Assembly (NCBI GenBank): GCA_023263735.1
Contig: JALQUQ010000078.1
Coordinates: forward strand, 1 to 10,133
DNA length: 10,133 bases
Direction of reading: 5' to 3'
DNA from: Paracoccaceae bacterium
GTDB lineage: Bacteria; Pseudomonadota; Alphaproteobacteria; Rhodobacterales; Rhodobacteraceae
Shown here: piece by piece, positions 1 to 6,454 of the stretch
Layout of the letters: the number at the start of each line of letters is the position of its first letter
Numbering within the stretch: position 1 is the stretch's first letter
Made by a program: the position numbers and the translations under genes
Notes under the pieces: generated by a model
Databases searched by the model: none
Seen by the model: only the letters and a program-made list of their open reading frames with translations
Told to the model about the DNA's origin: nothing

Positions 1-928
1 CGCCCTTGGGGAGGGTGAGTTTGGTCAGAACTTCGCTGACATCCATCGCCAGCCCCGCCACCCGCGCGGCATCGGCGGCCAAGGGGTCGTTGCGGAACAT
101 ATGGCCGTAATCCTTGACCGTGGTGCCACAACCGCTGGTGTTGATCACGATGGCATCCAGCCCCTTGCCATCGATCTCGGCCACAAACGCGCGGATATTG
201 GCCCCCGCCGCGCTGTGGGCCAGATCTTCCTTGCCCATATGGTGGGTCAGCGCGCCGCAACAGCCCATGCCGTTCGGGATCACCACCTCGCATCCCAAAC
301 GGCGCAGCAGCCGAATGGTCGCGTCATTGATATCGGTGTTCAGCGCCTTTTGCGCGCAACCTGTCATCAGCGCGACGCGCATCTTGTGCGGGGCGGTCGG
401 GGCAAAGCTTTGCGGATCATCGTTGCGGCTGACCGGCGGAATGGTCTTTGGCGCCATCGCCAGCATGGCGCGCAAACGCGGATCGGGCAGCAACCGGGCA
501 AAGGGCCGGGCGATCTTGGCCCCCAAGAGCGCCACCCGAAACCGCCCCGGATAGGGCAGCAACCGCGCCAGCAAAGACCGCAGAATCCGCTCGCCCAACG
601 GGCGTTTATAGCGCTTTTCCACATAGGCGCGGGCGTGATCCAACAGATGCATGTAATGCACGCCCGACGGACAGGTCGTCATGCACGACAGGCACGACAG
701 ACAGCGATCCAGATGCTTGACCGTGTTCGGGTCGGGGTCGCGGTCTTTTTCCAGCATATCCTTGATCAGATAAATCCGGCCGCGCGGGCTGTCGAGCTCG
801 TCTCCCAGCACCTGATAGGTGGGGCAAGTCGCCGTGCAAAACCCGCAATGCACGCAGGTCCGCAGGATCTGGTTCGACCGGGCAATGCCGGGGTCTTTCA
901 ACTGATCTTCGGTAAAGGTCGTTTGCAT
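1..928 (-). CDS. glcF: Glycolate oxidase iron-sulfur subunit GlcF (partial, C terminus off the left edge)
   Basis: This is the electron-transfer subunit of the membrane-associated glycolate oxidase complex; it accepts electrons from the flavin subunits. The visible 309 residues carry two 4Fe-4S motifs: C25-x2-C28-x2-C31-x3-C35-P and C76-x2-C79-x2-C82-x3-C86-P. After a basic linker come the first CCG-domain signature (GMGCCGALTH, about residues 220-229) and SGCG near residue 265, which are typical of the GlcF/heterodisulfide-reductase-like family. E. coli GlcF is about 407 residues, so roughly the last quarter is missing, cut by the window edge rather than by a lesion. The ATG at 926-928 begins MQTTFTEDQL; its ribosome site is weak (GAGAC four bases upstream), unlike those of glcD and glcE. 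It lies 41 bp downstream of glcE in the same operon. The family assignment is very secure. The function is known from homologues and was not tested here. Confidence 0.95.
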   Translation of the reverse strand, partial: MQTTFTEDQLKDPGIARSNQILRTCVHCGFCTATCPTYQVLGDELDSPRGRIYLIKDMLEKDRDPDPNTVKHLDRCLSCLSCMTTCPSGVHYMHLLDHARAYVEKRYKRPLGERILRSLLARLLPYPGRFRVALLGAKIARPFARLLPDPRLRAMLAMAPKTIPPVSRNDDPQSFAPTAPHKMRVALMTGCAQKALNTDINDATIRLLRRLGCEVVIPNGMGCCGALTHHMGKEDLAHSAAGANIRAFVAEIDGKGLDAIVINTSGCGTTVKDYGHMFRNDPLAADAARVAGLAMDVSEVLTKLTLPKG

Positions 929-969
929 GGCTGTCTCGGTCGATGTTCGAAAAGGCGGATGGCAGGGGG

Positions 970-2100
970 TCAGCCCATCAGGCCGGGGTTCAGCACCCCG
1001 CGCGGGTCGAATTTCCGGCGCAGCCCGGCGGACAAATGCGCCACCGGGGCGGGTTCGGGGTGAAAGATCGGGATATCCCCATCCGCCGCGCCCCGGCGGA
1101 TCAGCGTCGCATGGCCGCCCGTTTTGGCCAAAGCCCCGCGCACAAGGCCCGCCTCCGCATCGCCCGACATCCGCAGCCACAAAAGACCGCCGCCCCAATC
1201 CATCACCACCTCGGGCGAGGTGCCACCTTGGCGGAGGTCGGCCAGATACCCCGCCGCCGCCGAGGGGCGCAGACTAACGCGCCACACCGCACCCGGCTTG
1301 CCATGAAAGGCCGCGACATCGCGGATATCTTTCCACAACGCCGCAGACCGGTCGGCCGCATCCGTCACCACGACATCGCCAAAGCGCGACAGGCGCTGGC
1401 GCAGATGTTCCGTGCGATAAGCGACCGAGGGGGCAAAGCCTTCGACCCGGATCAGCGTGCCTTCGGCCCCGTGGGCCGCCCCCGTCACATCATAGGGCGA
1501 GGTCAGGGCATCGGTCATCGCCTCGACCGCCCTCGCCTCGCTCAGCCCGGAGAGGCCGAGGGTTGCCACCGTTTCGGGCGCGGGCAAGACCTTGAGGCTG
1601 ACTTCGGTCAAGACGCCCAAGGTGCCCCAACTGCCCGCCATCAGCTTGACCAGATCATAGCCGGTCACGTTTTTCATCACGCGACCGCCATTCTTGATGA
1701 CCTGCCCCTGACCATCCACAAAGCGCACGCCCAACAGCGCATCGCGGCAGGCACCGGCCTGCACACGCCGTGGGCCCGAGATATTGCCCGCGACCATTCC
1801 ACCCACGGTCGGCAGGCCAGAGGTGCCCAAAAGCCCGCGCCAATCGGCAGGTTCAAAGGCAAGGCGCTGTCGTTCAGCCGCCAATTGCGCCTCGACCTCG
1901 GCCAAGGGCATTCCGGCCCCCACCACCAAAGTCAGCGCCCCGGGCTCATAAAGCTTTACACCGCCCAAGCCACGGGTCGACAGCGGCCGCGATCCGGAAC
2001 CGCCCAGTCCGCGCGACGCACCACCAACGATGTGCAGCGCAGAGGGGGTCGATTGGATCGCTTCGGCCAGTTCGGCTTCGCTTGCCGGTTCCAGCATCAT
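970..2100 (-). CDS. glcE: Glycolate oxidase FAD-binding subunit GlcE
   Basis: This is the second flavoprotein subunit of glycolate oxidase, working with GlcD and GlcF. The protein is 376 residues, against about 350 for E. coli GlcE. The N-terminal PCMH-type FAD domain has the segments VGGASRGLGGSG (about 25-36), PTVGGMVAGNISGPRR (97-112) and NVTGYDLVKLMAGSWGTLG (144-162), the last leading into TEVSLKVLP. The C-terminal half is the less conserved cap region, ending in FDPRGVLNPGLMG, a usual FAD-oxidase C terminus. The start ATG at 2098-2100 overlaps the glcD stop by four bases (ATGA). It is preceded by AAGAGGT with a 6-base spacer, a strong ribosome site lying inside the end of glcD, so translational coupling is likely. 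A second in-frame ATG follows immediately. GlcE-like sequences resemble other FAD oxidases, but the position between glcD and glcF settles the assignment. Confidence 0.94.
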   Translation of the reverse strand: MMLEPASEAELAEAIQSTPSALHIVGGASRGLGGSGSRPLSTRGLGGVKLYEPGALTLVVGAGMPLAEVEAQLAAERQRLAFEPADWRGLLGTSGLPTVGGMVAGNISGPRRVQAGACRDALLGVRFVDGQGQVIKNGGRVMKNVTGYDLVKLMAGSWGTLGVLTEVSLKVLPAPETVATLGLSGLSEARAVEAMTDALTSPYDVTGAAHGAEGTLIRVEGFAPSVAYRTEHLRQRLSRFGDVVVTDAADRSAALWKDIRDVAAFHGKPGAVWRVSLRPSAAAGYLADLRQGGTSPEVVMDWGGGLLWLRMSGDAEAGLVRGALAKTGGHATLIRRGAADGDIPIFHPEPAPVAHLSAGLRRKFDPRGVLNPGLMG

Positions 2101-3551
2101 GCGGCCACCTCTTTTCCCTGATCAAAGCGGCGCGATGCGCTGTTGGCCAACGGAAACACCTTGGCCGGATTCAAAAGCCATTGCGGGTCAAACACATCCT
2201 TGACCGACATCTGCGCCTCAAGATCCTGTGGCGCATATTGCACCGTCATCAGATCGCGCTTTTCGATGCCCACGCCATGTTCGCCGGTCAGGCAGCCCCC
2301 AACCTCGACACAAAGCTTCAAGATATCGGCCCCGAACGCCTCGCAGCGTTCCAGATCGCCCGGCTTGTTCGCATTGTACAGGATCAGGGGGTGCATGTTG
2401 CCATCACCCGCATGGAACACATTGCCCACCGCCAGCCCATAGTCCTTGGACAATTCCCCGATCCGCCGCAGCACGAACGGCAGCGCCGAAACCGGGATCG
2501 TGCCATCCAGACACATGTAATCGTTGATCTGGCCCATGGCACCAAAGGCCGATTTGCGCCCAAGCCAGATGCGTTTGGCCTGATCCTCATCGGCGGCCTC
2601 GCGGAATTCGACCGGATTGTGGCGCAAGGCGATGTCCTTGATCCGGCGCAGCTGGTCCTGAATTTCTTCGGGGCTGCCTTCCACCTCGACGATCAAAAGC
2701 GCCTCGCAGGCGGGGTAGCCTGCCTTGGCAAAGGCTTCGCAGGCTTCGATGCAGGGGCGGTCCATGAATTCGATGGCGACCGGCAAGATCCCCGCCTTGA
2801 TGATATCGGCGACGCAGGCGCCCGCGACCTCATTCGCATCAAATCCCATCAGCACCGGCAAGGCCCCCTCGGGCTTGGGCAAGATCCGCAGCCAAGCCTC
2901 GGTCACAACCCCCAACTGCCCCTCGCTGCCGCAGATCACGCCCAAGAGATCAAGCCCCGGCGCATCCATGTACGGCCCGCCGATGTGCAGGATGGTTCCA
3001 TCCATCTGCACCATGGTCACGCCCAACAGGTTGTTGGTGGTTACCCCGTATTTCAGGCAATGCGCCCCGCCCGAATTCATCGCGATATTGCCGGCAATCG
3101 CACAGGCCAGTTGCGACGACGGATCGGGGGCATAGAAAAACCCGTCCGTTTCGACCGCGCCCGTCACCGAAAGATTGGTTCGCCCGGTCTGCACCTTGAT
3201 CAGGCGATCATCATAATCGACCTCCAGCACCGCATTCATCCGCGCAACCCCAAGGATCACGCTATCGGCCGTCGGCAAGGCCCCCCCTGCCAATGACGTG
3301 CCAGACCCGCGCGGCACGACGGGCACGCCCTCTTGATGGCAAATCGTCAAGACCGCCGAAACCTCTTCGGTCGTGGCGGGCAGCACCGCAGCCATTGGCG
3401 GACAGCGATAGGCCGAAAGCGCATCGCATTCATAGGCCCGGGTTTCATCCGGATCAGAGATCACGGCCCCTTTTGGCAAGACTTCGGCCAAACGCGCGAT
3501 CACACGCTCTCGTTTTGCCAGAATGCGCGGGCTGGGATCGGGCATTTGCAT
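2097..3551 (-). CDS. glcD: Glycolate oxidase catalytic FAD-linked subunit GlcD
   Basis: This is the catalytic flavoprotein that oxidises glycolate to glyoxylate; related family members act on D-lactate or other 2-hydroxy acids. With the chosen start it has 484 residues (E. coli GlcD about 499). The N-terminal FAD_binding_4/PCMH domain has VPRGSGTSLAGG (79-90), APDPSS (141-146), GNIAMNSGGAHCLKYG (154-169) and GSEGQLGVVTEAWLRILP (208-225). The C-terminal FAD-oxidase domain has NVFHAGDGNMHP (377-388) with its conserved histidines, GEHGVGIEK (423-431) and a final LLNPAKVFP. I chose the ATG at 3549-3551 because AAGAGGT lies five bases upstream and the protein then begins MQMPDPSPR, close to family N termini. 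An in-frame ATG at 3570-3572 would add seven residues but has no clear ribosome site. It is the first gene of the operon and probably transcribed from the divergent intergenic region. Substrate specificity within the family is inferred from the complete D-E-F trio. Confidence 0.95.
   Translation of the reverse strand: MQMPDPSPRILAKRERVIARLAEVLPKGAVISDPDETRAYECDALSAYRCPPMAAVLPATTEEVSAVLTICHQEGVPVVPRGSGTSLAGGALPTADSVILGVARMNAVLEVDYDDRLIKVQTGRTNLSVTGAVETDGFFYAPDPSSQLACAIAGNIAMNSGGAHCLKYGVTTNNLLGVTMVQMDGTILHIGGPYMDAPGLDLLGVICGSEGQLGVVTEAWLRILPKPEGALPVLMGFDANEVAGACVADIIKAGILPVAIEFMDRPCIEACEAFAKAGYPACEALLIVEVEGSPEEIQDQLRRIKDIALRHNPVEFREAADEDQAKRIWLGRKSAFGAMGQINDYMCLDGTIPVSALPFVLRRIGELSKDYGLAVGNVFHAGDGNMHPLILYNANKPGDLERCEAFGADILKLCVEVGGCLTGEHGVGIEKRDLMTVQYAPQDLEAQMSVKDVFDPQWLLNPAKVFPLANSASRRFDQGKEVAA
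2107..2113 (-). promoter_or_regulatory. Ribosome binding site of glcE inside the end of glcD
   Basis: The minus-strand heptamer AAGAGGT lies six bases before the glcE ATG at 2098-2100 and is embedded in the last codons of glcD. Together with the four-base ATGA overlap, it suggests that ribosomes finishing glcD reinitiate on glcE. Confidence 0.55.
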
Positions 3552-3556
3552 CGGAG

Positions 3557-3563
3557 ACCTCTT
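3557..3563 (-). promoter_or_regulatory. Ribosome binding site of glcD, decides its start
   Basis: The minus-strand heptamer AAGAGGT lies five bases before the ATG at 3549-3551. The same heptamer stands six bases before the glcE ATG. This supports the shorter glcD start over the upstream ATG at 3570-3572, which would place this site inside the coding region. Confidence 0.6.
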
Positions 3564-3599
3564 GCCAGTCATCTAAAGGTGACATCGACCCTAACCCAT

Positions 3600-3626
3600 A
3601 AATTGGTAAACCGAAATAACCAATTT
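3600..3626. promoter_or_regulatory. Candidate operator: perfect 8-bp inverted repeat between divergent genes
   Basis: AAATTGGT (3600-3607) and ACCAATTT (3619-3626) are exact reverse complements separated by an 11-base AT-rich spacer, inside the only sizeable intergenic region of the window. It lies about 49-75 bp upstream of the glcD ATG and about 41-67 bp upstream of the divergent gene. The half-site ATTGGT/ACCAAT matches the one known for FadR-subfamily GntR regulators such as PdhR. Those sites normally have about three bases between half-sites, not eleven. The layout also fits the T-N11-A dyad of LysR-type regulators (T3607, A3619). Sigma-70-like hexamers around it are poor: on the minus strand, TTGGTT, 17 bases, then TATGGG. 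The regulator is not in the window. Regulatory function is inferred from symmetry and position. Confidence 0.5.
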
Positions 3627-3666
3627 CACCATAGCGCGCAAAATCGCGGGGCGTTAGTGTTGGCGC

Positions 3667-4365
3667 ATGATGATGCATTTCACCCTTGGCGCCTTTGATC
3701 TGTCCGACCTTGTTGCCATCGGGCTGATCTTGGCCGTTTGGTGGCTGACCGGATATCTGGTTGAACATCCGCCCAAATCTCGGGCGTCGGTTTCGATCTT
3801 GATGGCGGAATATCGGCGCGAATGGATGCGGCAGTTCGTAACGCGGCAACCGCGCATCTTTGACGCCAGCATGATCGACAGCCTGCGTCAGGGCACCGCC
3901 TTTTTCGCTTCGGCCTCGATGATCGCCATCGGTGGCGGGGTCGCGCTGATCGGCAACAGCGCCAAGTTGCAGGGGTTGGCACAGGACCTGACCTTGGAAA
4001 CCGAGACGGTGGGGATCGAACTCAAGATCATCCTTGTGATCGGATTTCTGGCAAATGCGCTGTTGAAATTCATCTGGGCGCACCGGCTGTTTGGCTATTG
4101 TTCGATCATCATGGCCGCCGTGCCGAATGATCCCGAACATGAGCTTTCGTTTCACCGCGCCGAGCAGGCCGCCGAAATCAACATCACGGCGGCCAAAAGT
4201 TTCAACCGGGGCCTGCGATCCATCTATTTCGCCCTCTCGGCCTTGGCTTGGCTGATGGGGCCCTATGCGCTGATGGGGGCGACGGCCCTGACCAGTCTGG
4301 TGCTGATGCGCCGGGAGTTCGCCTCGCAATCGCGGTTGGTCATTTTGGCAAAGGCAGCGAAATAG
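3667..4365 (+). CDS. DUF599-type integral membrane protein
   Basis: This is a 232-residue inner-membrane protein of unknown function, recognised as DUF599-like by length, hydrophobic layout and internal phrases such as the AEYRREWM stretch (about 47-54) and the KFIWAHRLFGYCSI stretch (134-147). Predicted membrane segments lie at about 14-31, 77-97, 118-138 and 185-215, the last possibly two short helices. A polar, basic region follows the first segment (residues 33-63). An amphipathic stretch, HRAEQAAEINITAAKSFNRG (163-182), precedes the last. Three consecutive ATG codons at 3667-3675 leave the exact start open; no strong ribosome site is seen before any of them. The gene stands alone on the plus strand, divergent from glcD and convergent with the next gene. 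Nothing in the sequence shows substrate or partner, so a link to glycolate metabolism is not supported beyond the shared intergenic region. Confidence 0.82.
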   Translation: MMMHFTLGAFDLSDLVAIGLILAVWWLTGYLVEHPPKSRASVSILMAEYRREWMRQFVTRQPRIFDASMIDSLRQGTAFFASASMIAIGGGVALIGNSAKLQGLAQDLTLETETVGIELKIILVIGFLANALLKFIWAHRLFGYCSIIMAAVPNDPEHELSFHRAEQAAEINITAAKSFNRGLRSIYFALSALAWLMGPYALMGATALTSLVLMRREFASQSRLVILAKAAK

Positions 4366-4369
4366 GGCG

Positions 4370-6454
4370 TCAGGCCCGTTTCGCGCCCCGCCGCCCCTCA
4401 ACCAGCCACGCCCCCAGCGACAGGCTCGCCGTCAAAAGCAGCCACAGCCAGCCCGGCAAAAGGGCTTTTATGCGAATGTCTTGAACGACAAAGGCGTCGC
4501 GGGGCACGATCCCGATCCAGCCATTTCCGGCGGCCGGGCGGTTTTCGCGCACCTCGCGCAGGCTGGGCAGGCCATCCGACAGGCGCAACACCCCGCCAAG
4601 CGACGCATCAACCACAGGCTGCACCACATCAGCCGAGGCGATGGTCTGCACGAATTCACGCGGGGCCGACGGGCCAACCGCCACAACCCGGGTCAATTCG
4701 CCCTGCTGCAACCGATAAAGCCCCATCTGGGCCGCCATCATCTGCCCGGTGAACTGTCCGGGGGACGTTTCCTGCATGGGCACGACCGACTGTGCGCCAT
4801 CTGGCCCGGTCACCGTCACATCGCCCGGGGGCGTTGGTTGGATGGTGCGCCGGGTCAGGGTCAGAACCTGACCTTGGGGGCCTTCGCTCGACAGGGCGGT
4901 CAGCGCCTCCTCTTCCAGTTCGGGCTCTTTCAGCATCCAATGCGCCAGACGCCGCAACAATTCCAATTGGGGGCCACCGCCTTCGAACCCACGCCCCCAC
5001 AGCCACGCATGATCCGAGGCCAGAATGGCAACCCGCCCCAGATCAACGCGGTTCAGGATCAGCAGCGGGCGGGCGTCGGCCCCCTCCATCACCACCTGCC
5101 CGGCCAAGGGGGTGACATCGACCATACGCATCCAGCGGCCCCAGCCCCCTTCGGGCGCGGCCGCTTCCAGACCCTCGGTCACCGGGTGGCGATGGCCAAG
5201 CTCGGTCAGTTTGGGGGTAAAGCCCTTTTCAATGACCTGCGCCGTCGGGCTTGCGGGCAAAATATCAGCCATCGGCGACCGCCAGATCGAATCCACCGCG
5301 CCATATTCGGGGCCCGCCGCCACAAGAACCGTGCCCCCCTTGCGCACATATTGCACGATGTTTTCCATATAAGACATCGGCAAGATGCCCCGCATGCGAT
5401 AGCGATCAAAAATGATCAGATCGAATTCGTCAATCTTTTCAACAAAGAGCTCTCGCGTAGGAAAGGCGATCAGCGACAGTTCCGAAACGGGAATGCCGTC
5501 TTGTTTTTCCGGGGGGCGCAGAATGGTGAAATGCACCAGATCGACCGAGGCGTCGGATTTCAACAAATTGCGCCAGACCCGTTCGCCCGCATGGGGTTCG
5601 CCCGAAACCAACAGCACGCGCAAGCGGTCACGCACCCCATTGATCTGAACCACCGCCGCATTGTTGCGGTCGGTCAATTCGCCTTCAACCCCCTCGACCG
5701 AGAATTGCAGCACATTCATGCCGCCATGGGGCAAGGTAACGGGAAGGGTCAGATCTTGGTTCACCGGCACGCGGTACACCTGCGGCGCATCGCTATCGAC
5801 GGCAATCGTCAGATCGACCGTTCCATCTGGGTTGGGCGGGGCGGCCCCCTCATCCTCGATCCGCAGGGTCAGCTTGAATTCCTCGCCCAAAATGGCAAAG
5901 GCGGGCGCATCCTTGACCACAAGGCGCCGATCCCAATCCTTGGGTGTGCCGGTCAAAAGAACGTGGAACGGGGCCGGGAAATCGGGCGCAAGCTCGATGT
6001 CATGCACCTGCCCGTCCGAAATCAGCACGGCCCCAGCCAAACGGGCACGCGGCTCTTCGGCGTCGGCTTCGGCAAAGGCGGTCATGGCCAGACTGCCCGC
6101 ATCCTTTTCGCCATCGCCAAACCGCACGACGCGCAATTCGGCCTGCCCCAGTGCCGCAACCTCGGCCTGCAGGCCGGCAATCGCCTCGGCCGTCTGGGCG
6201 GCGCGACCGCCCAATTGCTGGCTTGAACTTTCGTCGACAATGGCAATCACGATATTGGATTGCGCCTGCCGATCCTCTTCTTGCAGAGACGGATTGGCCA
6301 AGGCCCCCAGCAGGGCCACCGCCGCCAGCCCACGCAAGGGCCATCCGGCTAGCCCACGCCAGACCGCGATGATCAAAAGGATGACGGCAAAGCTGCACGC
6401 CCCCCACAGGACCGGCCATGGCACCAACGGGTCAAAGATCAGGCTTTGCGTCAT
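4370..6454 (-). CDS. Membrane protein with vWA-like and amidotransferase-fold-like periplasmic domains
   Basis: This 694-residue protein is encoded last in a MoxR/DUF58/DUF4159-type operon. Two membrane segments (about 13-31 and 38-53) are joined by a basic loop. A vWA-like domain follows (about 67-170) with a complete D74-x-S76-x-S78 MIDAS signature and ISDG at 145-148. Next come a beta-rich, Ig-like stretch (about 183-272) and a class-I glutamine-amidotransferase-like fold (about 277-510). The latter has LIIFD (346-350), KGGTVLVAAGPEYG (372-385) and the ASDHAWLWGRG stretch (479-489). No cysteine sits at the expected nucleophile position, so amidotransferase activity is unlikely. A second beta-rich region (about 527-605) precedes a third membrane segment (about 665-685) and a short basic tail, VEGRRGAKRA. 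The positive-inside rule puts residues 54-664 in the periplasm. The ATG at 6452-6454 overlaps the preceding stop by four bases (ATGA). The family is known only as an uncharacterised membrane protein. A role in envelope assembly or metal-dependent protein interaction is inference. Confidence 0.85.
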   Translation of the reverse strand: MTQSLIFDPLVPWPVLWGACSFAVILLIIAVWRGLAGWPLRGLAAVALLGALANPSLQEEDRQAQSNIVIAIVDESSSQQLGGRAAQTAEAIAGLQAEVAALGQAELRVVRFGDGEKDAGSLAMTAFAEADAEEPRARLAGAVLISDGQVHDIELAPDFPAPFHVLLTGTPKDWDRRLVVKDAPAFAILGEEFKLTLRIEDEGAAPPNPDGTVDLTIAVDSDAPQVYRVPVNQDLTLPVTLPHGGMNVLQFSVEGVEGELTDRNNAAVVQINGVRDRLRVLLVSGEPHAGERVWRNLLKSDASVDLVHFTILRPPEKQDGIPVSELSLIAFPTRELFVEKIDEFDLIIFDRYRMRGILPMSYMENIVQYVRKGGTVLVAAGPEYGAVDSIWRSPMADILPASPTAQVIEKGFTPKLTELGHRHPVTEGLEAAAPEGGWGRWMRMVDVTPLAGQVVMEGADARPLLILNRVDLGRVAILASDHAWLWGRGFEGGGPQLELLRRLAHWMLKEPELEEEALTALSSEGPQGQVLTLTRRTIQPTPPGDVTVTGPDGAQSVVPMQETSPGQFTGQMMAAQMGLYRLQQGELTRVVAVGPSAPREFVQTIASADVVQPVVDASLGGVLRLSDGLPSLREVRENRPAAGNGWIGIVPRDAFVVQDIRIKALLPGWLWLLLTASLSLGAWLVEGRRGAKRA

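Noticed and set aside
1770..3296. A 508-codon plus-strand open frame opposite glcE/glcD
   Set aside because: It lies antisense to well-conserved GlcD/GlcE motifs and has the low-complexity composition of a shadow frame.
3552..3572. Upstream ATG for glcD at 3570-3572
   Set aside because: No clear ribosome site precedes it, while AAGAGGT is well placed for the ATG at 3549-3551, whose product matches the family N terminus.
3595..3623. Possible sigma-70 promoter for glcD, TTGGTT-17-TATGGG on the minus strand
   Set aside because: Each hexamer matches the consensus at only three positions. I mention it in the operator entry but do not call it a promoter.
4365..4380. Small hairpin GGGC/GCCC with a following GTTT, as a possible terminator
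   Set aside because: The stem has only four base pairs and the T run is three bases, so it is too weak. It also overlaps the two stop codons by chance GC content.
3454..4401. A 315-codon minus-strand open frame across the intergenic region and the DUF599-type gene
   Set aside because: It overlaps glcD on the same strand and covers the candidate operator. Its product is hydrophilic without motifs, whereas the plus strand encodes a coherent membrane protein.
4481..6226. A 581-codon plus-strand open frame opposite the 694-residue membrane protein gene
   Set aside because: It has no recognisable domain and a composition dominated by R, H, Q, P and G. The opposite strand has membrane segments, a MIDAS signature and an ATGA junction.
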